Below, piece after piece: positions 1 through 10,462 of a DNA stretch of 34,576 bases. Made by a program: the position numbers and the translations under genes. This stretch comes from Bifidobacterium breve (lineage in GTDB: Bacteria > Cyanobacteriota > Cyanobacteriia > PCC-6307 > Cyanobiaceae), in NCBI GenBank assembly GCA_943325005.2, contig CALPNT020000007.1, positions 1 to 34,576 on the forward strand, read 5' to 3'. A model generated the notes under the pieces. The model saw only the letters and a program-made list of their open reading frames with translations, did not search any database and was not told the DNA's origin. Position 1 is the stretch's first letter. Every line of letters starts with the position of its first letter.

Positions 1-62
<62 letters not shown>

Positions 63-71
63 TTCGTGTTT

Positions 72-144
72 GGGGGTTTAGCTCAGTTGGTAGAGCGCCT
101 GCTTTGCAAGCAGGATGTCAGCGGTTCGAGTCCGCTAACCTCCA
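72..144 (+). tRNA. tRNA-Ala (UGC anticodon)
   Basis: 73-nt cloverleaf GGGGGTTTAGCTCAG...CTTTGCAAG...GGTTCGAGTCC...AACCTCCA. Confidence 0.97.
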
Positions 145-642
145 TCCAACGCTGACCCTTATTGCGAAAGTTCCACAGGAGAACCAACGTAGGTGACTAG
201 ACGCGGTGTAAGCTAAACAAATGATTCCAGCCTCATTGCATGCCAAACTTTAAGTCTAAATCAGTTTACTGATGAAGATCGAGTAAGTTAGGTTGTAGCG
301 ATGCTGGACTCAACACTTTCTGGAAACAGTCAGTGCTGATGTTCTAGCCAAGAACCTTGACAACTGCATAGGTGAATCTGGAAATAATAGCATCTCATAG
401 ATGCTTGGTTCTAGATCGAAAGCGCGAGAGACGCTGAGCAATCAGCCAATCTTGTGTTGACGTGAAGGATCCAAGAAAGTTCTTGAGTTTAGAGCCGAGA
501 GCTTCCAGTGTTCTTAGCCACCGCCGAGGTGTGCTGAGTTTGATCCTTGATTCAATCCGTTGCTGCCAGTGAATGCTGAAAGCAAAGGATGAATCATGAG
601 AGAATAGGTTTTCAACAACCTGAAGCATTGGGAGACTAAATT
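145..642 (+). other. 16S-23S internal transcribed spacer, tRNA-Ala to 23S portion
   Basis: About 500 bp between tRNA-Ala and the 23S 5' end; no convincing coding ORF. Confidence 0.8.
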
Positions 643-3518
<2,876 letters not shown>

Positions 3519-3659
3519 ACCTCGAGCTCTAAAAGCTTGATTTCCAGAGGGTCATGGTTTTGTTGAACCGACAATGCTGCTGAATGGCTGCTTGTTGTTC
3601 AATCAAAACAATGATTGACCTAACCTATGCAGTTCTCAGGGTTCACCTGAGGATGTCTA

Positions 3660-3776
3660 TCCTGGTGTCCATGGCGCTGTGGTCCCACCCCGATCCATCT
3701 CGAACTCGGGCGTGAAACGCAGCAGCGGCGACAATAGTTGGGGGGCAGCCCCCTGCGAAAATAGCTCGATGCCAGG
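3660..3776 (+). rRNA. 5S ribosomal RNA
   Basis: TCCTGGTGTCC...CCATCTCGAACTCGGGCGTGAAACGCAGCAGCGGCGAC...GATGCCAGG with complementary termini, downstream of 23S. Confidence 0.95.
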
Positions 3777-3830
3777 TAAAACATTCTTCCAACCAATAAA
3801 TGAAAGTTTAGTTTTTTGTTTGTTGATGAA

Positions 3831-3857
3831 AAAGCCACCCAAAAGGGTGGTTTTTTT
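3831..3857 (+). terminator. Rho-independent terminator of the rRNA operon
   Basis: Hairpin CCACCC-AAAA-GGGTGG followed by TTTTTTT. Confidence 0.85.
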
Positions 3858-4010
3858 GTGTTTATTTTCTTCTGAAGCTCGGCTCCGGCTGATGCCCGCA
3901 ACCGCGGGAACGTCGTTGCGGCTGCGCTCACTTGGGGCGGATGCAGACCTGGAGAGTAGGTAAGCCCAGGATTTGATAACCCTGTTGCCAGCCGCAGGCA
4001 TGGCCCAGGC

Positions 4011-4040
4011 ACTGACTGCTGCCAGACTGACTGCTGCCAG
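4011..4040. repeat. Short tandem repeat, 15 bp x 2 (ACTGACTGCTGCCAG)
   Basis: Two perfect adjacent copies read directly in the sequence. Confidence 0.9.
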
Positions 4041-4599
4041 GCTGTGAAACCCGGAGTAACCCGGCATTTTTGGCAACGGACCAAGGCCACTCACTCCGCC
4101 ATCACCGTCTTGCGCAGGTTTGATTCGGTGTTGTCAGCCGGCCCCGCGCCTAAAGGATGTGATGTCCAGCCAGAGTGAGTTCAGCCGCCAGCGGGCCATC
4201 GAGATGTGATTTCGCTGTGGTCACCAGTTGTTCAACAGTCGTGTCGTTGTCGATGCATGGTGGATGCTTGGTTCGCGATATTCTTGAGCTCAAGAGTGTA
4301 CTGTCGAGCTTGTAGCAAGGCTATGGACGGCGTGATTGATCCAATTTTGGTGTAGTAGTGTGACCTTTGTGGGCAGCCCACGACTTGCTTTTGTCGGTTG
4401 TGGTGGCAGCATGGCTTGGTTTGATCAAGATGGAGCTTCTCCAGGCTGGAGTGTCAGCGTGTTGCGGGGGGCCTTGGCTGTGCGAATCTTTTCCCATGCC
4501 TGAGGCTCTCGCTGGTTTGGTTTTGGATCAGGCCGTGAATACGGAGATGGATTCAGGGCCCAACTGCTGCAGAACATCCAGCAACGCCATCGGTGATCC

Positions 4600-5511
4600 A
4601 TGCGGCCCTTCCTTCGACCAGTCTTTCGCCCCCTGTGGTCGGCCTATGTTCTTTGGCTCCGTGCCGATTGCGTTGATCTCAGTGCCGCCTTTGCTTATCA
4701 CACTCTCCAGTCTTTCTTCCCGGCGCTGTTGATTGTGCTGTCGGTGCTTTCCCGACTGCTGGGCCGCAATCAGGATCTGCTTGCCAGGTTGCAGCAGCAG
4801 GTCGCCCAGGTATTGCCAGCGGCCAGCATGCCGATATTCGAAGCCACTCTGGATCGTTTCACCCGCCAGGGGCTGGGAGCTGGTTTATTGGGCTTGGTGC
4901 TGCTTGTGCTCAATGCCAACAATATCTATCTCACGCTGCAACGTGGTGCTGATCGTCTCTGGTGGAACCGGCCCTTCGGTTTTGATGGACTCCCCTGGCA
5001 GGAGGTCGTACGCCGTTTTGTGTTGCTGCGTTTGAAGGCTTTCGTTCTGTTGCTGTTGGTATCTGTGCTGATTGTGGCGGATCAACTGATCAGTAACTTG
5101 CGCTTCTTTGGTTTTAAGATATTGCGTCAATCGATGCTGGCAGCTTTGCCCCATCCATTCCACTGGTTGTTGTCTGTCTCCAGCGGCATGGATGTGCTGA
5201 TCTCGCTTGGGATTGGTTGCCTCAGTTCACTGATATTGCTCTGGTTGTTGCCCTCCCGGCCGATCCCCGTGCGATCGCTGGTGCTGCCGTCAGTGCTGGT
5301 GGGTTCGGCTCTTCTCCTGCTCAACCTGCTCCTGGGGCGCAGTCTGGTCGCCATGGGGCTGCGTTTCCAGGCCTATGGCGTCGTGGGTGCTGTGTTGGTG
5401 TTGACCCTTTGGGTCTGGTTGGTGGGAGTCATTCTTTACTACGGCCAGTGTCTTGGGGTCGTGCTGGCAAGCCATGCCGAAGGGGGGCGATCCACACCGC
5501 TGGCCCCCTGA
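4600..5511 (+). CDS. YihY/BrkB (virulence factor BrkB) family inner-membrane protein
   Basis: 303 aa; N-terminal LSAAFAYHTLQSFFPALLIVLSVLSRLLG and several TM segments typical of the YihY/BrkB family. Confidence 0.85.
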   Translation: MRPFLRPVFRPLWSAYVLWLRADCVDLSAAFAYHTLQSFFPALLIVLSVLSRLLGRNQDLLARLQQQVAQVLPAASMPIFEATLDRFTRQGLGAGLLGLVLLVLNANNIYLTLQRGADRLWWNRPFGFDGLPWQEVVRRFVLLRLKAFVLLLLVSVLIVADQLISNLRFFGFKILRQSMLAALPHPFHWLLSVSSGMDVLISLGIGCLSSLILLWLLPSRPIPVRSLVLPSVLVGSALLLLNLLLGRSLVAMGLRFQAYGVVGAVLVLTLWVWLVGVILYYGQCLGVVLASHAEGGRSTPLAP

Positions 5512-5562
5512 CCTTTTTAGCCTGCGGCAGGTCAGGATGGGGGTATTGTTTTGTTTGCAGTG

Positions 5563-5829
5563 ATGCTCAAGATCCTGCCCAGTCTGCGTTCCGCTCAGGA
5601 GCGTCCGGCCCGGATCCGCCCCCTCGTCGCCACCATGACCTTGGTGTGCATGGCTGTAGGGGTGGTGGTGGTGATCGGTTTTACCACCTTGGCCCTCGTT
5701 CCATTGTTGTTGGCGGCTGGTGTTGTGGCCACCTGGTTGCTGGCACTGCTGTTGCTTGCCTGGGCCGGAATCGAGGGCCTAGCGGCCCTGGAGCGCTGGT
5801 TCGAAACAGACTCTCGCTTTCAACGTTGA
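5563..5829 (+). CDS. Small hypothetical membrane protein
   Basis: About 88 aa with two strong hydrophobic segments; ATG at 5563 (longer TTG start at 5551 possible); stop overlaps the next start. Confidence 0.6.
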   Translation: MLKILPSLRSAQERPARIRPLVATMTLVCMAVGVVVVIGFTTLALVPLLLAAGVVATWLLALLLLAWAGIEGLAALERWFETDSRFQR

Positions 5830-6200
5830 TGCAGCGGTCTATCCCCTGGCTGTGGATTGTTCTGGGAGGGCTGCTGCTGCTGGCGCCCGGAGCGATCGGA
5901 CGTCTTCTGCTGGATGTGGCGGAAGGTCTCACGTTCGTTCTGGTGGTATTGCCCCTGTTAGTCGGCGGTGCCGGCTTGATTGCCTGGCAGGTGTTAAAGC
6001 GCCGTCTGCAGACTTGTGAGGCCTGTGGTGTCACGAGTTTTGCAACGGAGGTCTGTCCGGCTTGCGGCACCCTCTTTTCTTCCACTCCTGGCGGGTCGTC
6101 AGCTACGGCCCCTGCTCCTGCCATCGATGCCCGCAATGTCACGATCAATGTTGATGCCGTGGAAGTGCCATCGGTTGATCGCCAGAAACCGCTCAACTGA
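5829..6200 (+). CDS. Membrane-anchored zinc-ribbon protein
   Basis: In-frame ATG inside the 5217..6200 ORF: MQRSIPWLWIVLGGLLLLAPGAIG...; two TM segments then CEACGVTSFATEVCPACG (CxxC-x9-CxxC); TGATG overlap with the upstream CDS. Confidence 0.7.
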   Translation: MQRSIPWLWIVLGGLLLLAPGAIGRLLLDVAEGLTFVLVVLPLLVGGAGLIAWQVLKRRLQTCEACGVTSFATEVCPACGTLFSSTPGGSSATAPAPAIDARNVTINVDAVEVPSVDRQKPLN

Positions 6201-6357
6201 AGGGACTTTCGAACGTTCGTACTGGCAACGACAGCGCAGTCCACACCAAGCGCGAGTTTCTTTTGATCAATGTAAGGCTATTGCCGGGTTTGTGATCGTA
6301 TTTTGCGAGTCAGTGCCTCGGGCTCATTTCTGTGCGTCTTTTGGTTCATGCCATCCT

Positions 6358-6780
6358 TTATTGCTGCTGCAATTCGGCCAGGCGGCGTTCGCGTAAATGT
6401 AGAAATAACGGGGCACCGCATCCAAAGGCAATTAGGAGGCAGCACAGCAACACCCAGGCCAGTCCCCGCATCTTCAGGCGCCGGCTCTCCAGCACCATCC
6501 ATATCGTCACGGCCGTGGCGCCTACGGCCAGATCCCTGGCGACAAATTGGGAGGCTGGATTGACATTGGCCAGAGATAGAAACAAGCCAAGGTCGAATCC
6601 TGAGCCGTAGGTCTTGATGAAGTCCCAGGTGGCAAGCCAGGTGAGGAGGGCACCGGCAATGCTCAAGGCCAGATAAACCCAGGCCATCGCTGGCAGAGGG
6701 ACTGGTGGGCTGGTCAAGGCTTCGTCTTGCCTGCCGTCAGCTGGCAAGGGCTTCTCCTCAGGGTTGGTGTCCGGATTCAT
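6358..6780 (-). CDS. DUF2834-like small membrane protein
   Basis: 140 aa from MNPDTNPEEKP...; AMAWVYLALSIAGALLTWLATWDFIKTYG...FDLGLFLSLANVNPASQFVARDLAVGATAVTIWM resembles DUF2834; overlaps xseB by 4 nt. Confidence 0.75.
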   Translation of the reverse strand: MNPDTNPEEKPLPADGRQDEALTSPPVPLPAMAWVYLALSIAGALLTWLATWDFIKTYGSGFDLGLFLSLANVNPASQFVARDLAVGATAVTIWMVLESRRLKMRGLAWVLLCCLLIAFGCGAPLFLHLRERRLAELQQQ

Positions 6781-7088
6781 GGTTGATAGGGCTGGGGCTG
6801 GGCATCGGGCTGCTCTGGATCCCATTGCATCACGTCCTGTTCGACCTGATTGAGCAGCTGTTCGCAGCGGTTGGCATAACTCTGGGCTCGTTCATAGAGG
6901 CCAGACATCGCCTCAATATCCAGATCGCTGGCCTGGAGTTGGGCCAGACACAACTCCAGGGCGGCCTGGGCCTCTCGGTAGCTGAGATCGTCACTGATGT
7001 CAGCTACCGGCTCGGGCGACTCTGGTTCCGTTACGGATGTGCTTTTCGCACGAGCACCGGGGCGATTGCGTTTGGCTGGCTCAGGCAT
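6777..7088 (-). CDS. xseB: Exodeoxyribonuclease VII small subunit
   Basis: LSYREAQAALELCLAQLQASDLDIEAMSGLYERAQSYANRCEQLLNQVEQDV matches the XseB coiled domain; downstream of xseA. Confidence 0.9.
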   Translation of the reverse strand: MPEPAKRNRPGARAKSTSVTEPESPEPVADISDDLSYREAQAALELCLAQLQASDLDIEAMSGLYERAQSYANRCEQLLNQVEQDVMQWDPEQPDAQPQPYQP

Positions 7089-7161
7089 GGGGTAGGGCGA
7101 TTCAGGGCCGGTTGGGTGGGGCTGATCTGGTTGTGGCGTCAGCGGCTGGGATTCAGTGGAA

Positions 7162-8388
7162 TCAGCCGGCTTCAGCTCCGCTGAGAGGGGGCGCGGCGAT
7201 CTGGCTCGGCGGTCGTTGCCGCACTTCGGCGTTCAGCAGCCCGTCGCCCAGTTCGACCGTGATTCGATCACCTGCGGCAACGGCTGTGATGGAGCGCAGC
7301 AACTTCCCCTGCCCGTCCCTCACCACCGCGAAGCCTCGCTCCAGCAGATGACGGGGAGAAAGAGCCTGCAGTAAGGCCATTTGCTGCCTCAGCCCCTGCC
7401 GTTGCCTCTCCAGCAGTTGGCGGGGGTGCACGCTCGCAAGCCGCTGTCGATCGCGTGTGAGCTGTTGGCGCACCGCCTGCAGCCGCAGGCCCAGCAACTG
7501 GTTGAGATGGCGCCGGTGCTGGGCCAGCACCAGCCGTTCACTCTGGCGATCCGGTAGTAGAGCCACCATCGCCGCGGTGGGTGTGGCCGCTCGGTAGTCC
7601 GCCACCAGGTCGGCGATCGTGGTGTCGTCTTCGTGGCCCAGGCCGCAGACCACCGGCAGCGGACAAGCGGCCAGACAGCGGGCTAGCTCTTCGCCATCGA
7701 AGACAGCCAGATCTTCGCGGCTGCCGCCGCCCCGGGCCAGCACGATTGCGTCCAGTTCCAGTTCCCTGCAGCGGGCGCCGAGGTGCTCAATCGCTGCTCT
7801 GATTTTCGCCTCCACCGGACCCTGGACCGGAATGGGCACCACCACTAATGCCGTGGCGGGCCAGCGCTCCTTGGCCGTGCGCAGCATGTCAGCCAAGGCT
7901 GAGCTGGGGACGCTTGTCAGCAGGGCAATGCGTCCAGGCCAGGGGGGCAGGGGGCGTCTGCGCTCGGGATCGAACAGCCCCTCCGGTGCCAGCAAGCAGC
8001 GCACCCGCTCGAACTGGCGCAGGACCGCCGTCAGGCTGGGCCGCACATCGAGGATCTGAACCGTCAGCCGGGCCTGAGCCGCCCAGAAGTTGAGCTTGCC
8101 GACCACCACCACCCCATCCCCCTCATCCGGGACAAAACTCAGCTTCTGGAGTTGGGAGGCCCAGATCACCGCCGGGATCGAGGCCTGGCCATCGGTGAGG
8201 GTGAGCCAGAGATGGCCCTTTTTCAGTTGGGGGCGGCTGACGGTTCCATCGAGCAGGAAGCGGGGGGCAAAACCGCGCTCCAGCAGATTGCCGATGGCCT
8301 CGTTGAGTTGGGCGACGCCGTAGCGAGGCAGGGCGCCATTGACTGGGGAGGCGCTCAATGGCTCAGTTGGCGATAGTGCATCCACCAA
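7162..8388 (-). CDS. xseA: Exodeoxyribonuclease VII large subunit
   Basis: OB-fold N-terminus (LDGTVSRPQLKKGHLWLTLTD), AIVLARGGGSREDLAVFDGEELARCLAACPLPVVCGLGHEDDTTIADLVADYRAATPTAAM; start uncertain (TTG/GTG). Confidence 0.95.
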   Translation of the reverse strand: MVDALSPTEPLSASPVNGALPRYGVAQLNEAIGNLLERGFAPRFLLDGTVSRPQLKKGHLWLTLTDGQASIPAVIWASQLQKLSFVPDEGDGVVVVGKLNFWAAQARLTVQILDVRPSLTAVLRQFERVRCLLAPEGLFDPERRRPLPPWPGRIALLTSVPSSALADMLRTAKERWPATALVVVPIPVQGPVEAKIRAAIEHLGARCRELELDAIVLARGGGSREDLAVFDGEELARCLAACPLPVVCGLGHEDDTTIADLVADYRAATPTAAMVALLPDRQSERLVLAQHRRHLNQLLGLRLQAVRQQLTRDRQRLASVHPRQLLERQRQGLRQQMALLQALSPRHLLERGFAVVRDGQGKLLRSITAVAAGDRITVELGDGLLNAEVRQRPPSQIAAPPLSGAEAG

Positions 8389-8600
8389 TAGAGACTCAGG
8401 CTGCCTGCCACCAGGGCCAGGCCGCGGCCGATCGGGTGATCGATGCGCACCAGACCGATGCCGGTGATCACCAGCGCGGTACTGAGCAGCCTGGCTCCGT
8501 CGCGTCGGTTGCCGGCGAAGAAGCGGGTGGGACGGCTCACGCGGGCCTGGCGGTCGTGCGCTGAGCTTAGGAGCGTGTCGCCCATCGCCTGAATGGCCAC
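8355..8600 (-). CDS. Small conserved-type hypothetical membrane protein
   Basis: 81 aa with GARLLSTALVITGIGLVRIDHPIGRGLALVAGSLSLYWWMHYRQ; GTG at 8600 or internal ATG near 8585; overlaps the xseA start. Confidence 0.6.
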   Translation of the reverse strand: MAIQAMGDTLLSSAHDRQARVSRPTRFFAGNRRDGARLLSTALVITGIGLVRIDHPIGRGLALVAGSLSLYWWMHYRQLSH

Positions 8601-8734
8601 TCAGCCGGAAGCCCGAGCTCTGGTCAGGATTCTAGAACGAGCCTTTTGAGCAGGATAGGCAGGTTCAGTCCGGCTGAACGTTTTCAGATCTGATGAGCAA
8701 CATCCAATCTGCCTGAATATCCATGGCGCTGAGT

Positions 8735-8749
8735 ACCACCCAAGGTGGT
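8735..8749. repeat. Perfect inverted repeat/hairpin ACCACC-CAA-GGTGGT followed by a weak T-rich stretch
   Basis: 6-bp arms, 3-nt loop, then TGATACTTTTTG; function unknown. Confidence 0.5.
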
Positions 8750-9021
8750 TGATACTTTTTGTTCAAGATGGAACTTGTCTTCGATTGGGGAGGGAAATCC
8801 GGGAAAAATGCTTATCGTTACTTCCCTCATTGGGCTGAAACGCTGGAAAGCATTGATTTCCCATGGCGTAAGGGTTTGGCTTCAGCCCACCAGGCCGACT
8901 TTCGGATTTTGTCGTGGTCAGGAGTAAGCCGCTCGTGGTGCACGGGGATCTAGTGGATGGATCCGGTGAAACAGCTCCGAACCCGGTTCGGTGGTCCAGA
9001 GCACGAATCGATCCGAAGTGA

Positions 9022-9037
9022 GCCTGACGCATCAGGC
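9022..9037. repeat. Perfect hairpin GCCTGA-CGCA-TCAGGC downstream of the hli gene
   Basis: 6-bp arms with 4-nt loop about 30 bp past the hli stop; no T-run. Confidence 0.5.
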
Positions 9038-9065
9038 CAACGGAGGCCAAGATCCGGTGTGGTCC

Positions 9066-9212
9066 TCAGCCGAGTCCGATCTGGGCCAGAATCCCCTGAC
9101 CGGTGAGCACTTCGGTGGCGAGTCCGATCACGAAGCCAAGCATGGCTAAGCGGCCATTCCAGGTTTCGGCAAAGTTCACAAAACCGAAGCGGGGCTCGGA
9201 AGCGTTGGTCAT
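9066..9212 (-). CDS. High-light-inducible (Hli/SCP) single-helix chlorophyll-binding protein
   Basis: 48 aa MTNASEPRFGFVNFAETWNGRLAMLGFVIGLATEVLTGQGILAQIGLG with the E-x-x-N-G-R-x-A-M-x-G-F motif. Confidence 0.95.
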   Translation of the reverse strand: MTNASEPRFGFVNFAETWNGRLAMLGFVIGLATEVLTGQGILAQIGLG

Positions 9213-9321
9213 GGGAGAAATCCCGAGAACTTTTTGATTGTAACGTTTTCCGTAGAGACCTTGACTGTCGCCGTTGCTGCATTCGCAAGTTTCCGCGGGC
9301 ACCTGGTTTGGGGTGGTCGCC

Positions 9322-10182
9322 ATGCTGGTTGAAGCGTCCGTTGCTCCGGTCCCCGGCTCGCCCCGGCAGCGCTTGCAGTCCCAGCTGACGGTCCAGCTCC
9401 CGGCGCAGCCTGAGTTGGTGCTGGTGACCGATCTTGATGGCACCTTGCTGGCGGGTCCTTCCCCATGGCGCCGTTGGCTATATCGCTGGCTGGTGCGGGA
9501 GCGCCATCGCGTGCTGCATGTGTTCAGCACCGGCCGTGATCTGCGTTCGGTGGCCCGGGTGCTGGCTGCCGAGCCCGAGCTGGGGCTTGCCGCCCCCCAT
9601 CTGGTGATCAGCGACGTGGGCTGCACTGTCGCCTGTGGGTTGAGTCTGGAGCCGCTGCCTTTGGCGGTCGATCCGATCGAGGCGCGTTGGCGAGGTCTGC
9701 CGGAGCGTCTGCTGCCCCAGCTGGCGCTGATTCCCGGTCTGGCCGCCCAGCCGGTGACGGCTGATCGTCGTCTGGCCTATTGCGTGGATGTCGAAGAGCT
9801 GGATGGCAGTTTGTTGCGGGAGCTCGAGGCCCATGGGGTGGATTGCCTGATCTCCGGCGGCCGCTATCTCGATGTGCTGCCTGCCGGCGTCAACAAAGGC
9901 AGCACCCTGTTGGCCCTGCTGGAGTGGCTGGAGGTAGCACCGGAGCGGGTGCTCACCGCCGGCGACAGCCTCAACGACCTCGCCATGTTCGAAACCGGTC
10001 TGGCCTCGGTGATGATGGCCGATGCCGAACCTGGCTTGGTGGCGCATCTGCCGCGCCTACCAGCCACCTATCAGGCCAGGGCTGAGGGCTGTCAGGGGAT
10101 CGTTGAGGGGCTGCATCATTTCGGCTTCACGGCCCTGCTGGAGGGGCGTCCCTCCTCAGGGCGTGTCAACAGCGAACCATGA
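9322..10182 (+). CDS. HAD-superfamily sugar-phosphatase (sucrose-phosphate phosphatase-like)
   Basis: VLVTDLDGTLLAG (motif I), STGRDLRS, NKGSTLLALLEWL, LTAGDSLNDLAMFE; ATG at 9322 or upstream start at 9274. Confidence 0.8.
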   Translation: MLVEASVAPVPGSPRQRLQSQLTVQLPAQPELVLVTDLDGTLLAGPSPWRRWLYRWLVRERHRVLHVFSTGRDLRSVARVLAAEPELGLAAPHLVISDVGCTVACGLSLEPLPLAVDPIEARWRGLPERLLPQLALIPGLAAQPVTADRRLAYCVDVEELDGSLLRELEAHGVDCLISGGRYLDVLPAGVNKGSTLLALLEWLEVAPERVLTAGDSLNDLAMFETGLASVMMADAEPGLVAHLPRLPATYQARAEGCQGIVEGLHHFGFTALLEGRPSSGRVNSEP

Positions 10183-10234
10183 GGCCTTGACCGCGGCTTG
10201 AGGCAGGGTTGGCTTGACGCCGGCGGGCCTCGCT

Positions 10235-10266
10235 GTGCTCATCGCAATCAGTGCTCATCGCAATCA
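10235..10266. repeat. Short tandem repeat, 16 bp x 2 (GTGCTCATCGCAATCA)
   Basis: Two perfect adjacent copies in an intergenic region. Confidence 0.9.
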
Positions 10267-10462
10267 GTCGTTGTTGAAATCAGCCCTTGCCGTGGCTTGT
10301 CTTCAGTGAGTCCGGTGGCATCGCTGCTTTCTGTCAGAGGGTTGGGTCCGCAGGGGCATGTCCTGGTGAGGTGGCCTGGGCGCTTGGCTCCGTGGTTTGT
10401 GCCTGTCTCATACGCAGTTGTTGAGCCTGTTGGTCTGCCATCACACCCGTCCTGCGGCGACA

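Noticed and set aside
3945-3975. Possible 5S rRNA 3'-end remnant (GGAGAGTAGGTAAGCCCAGG)
   Set aside because: Similarity limited to about ten bases with no matching 5' half; likely chance.
3620-4094. Overlapping ORFs of 94-156 aa around the 5S region
   Set aside because: They overlap 5S rRNA and its terminator and have no recognisable domain.
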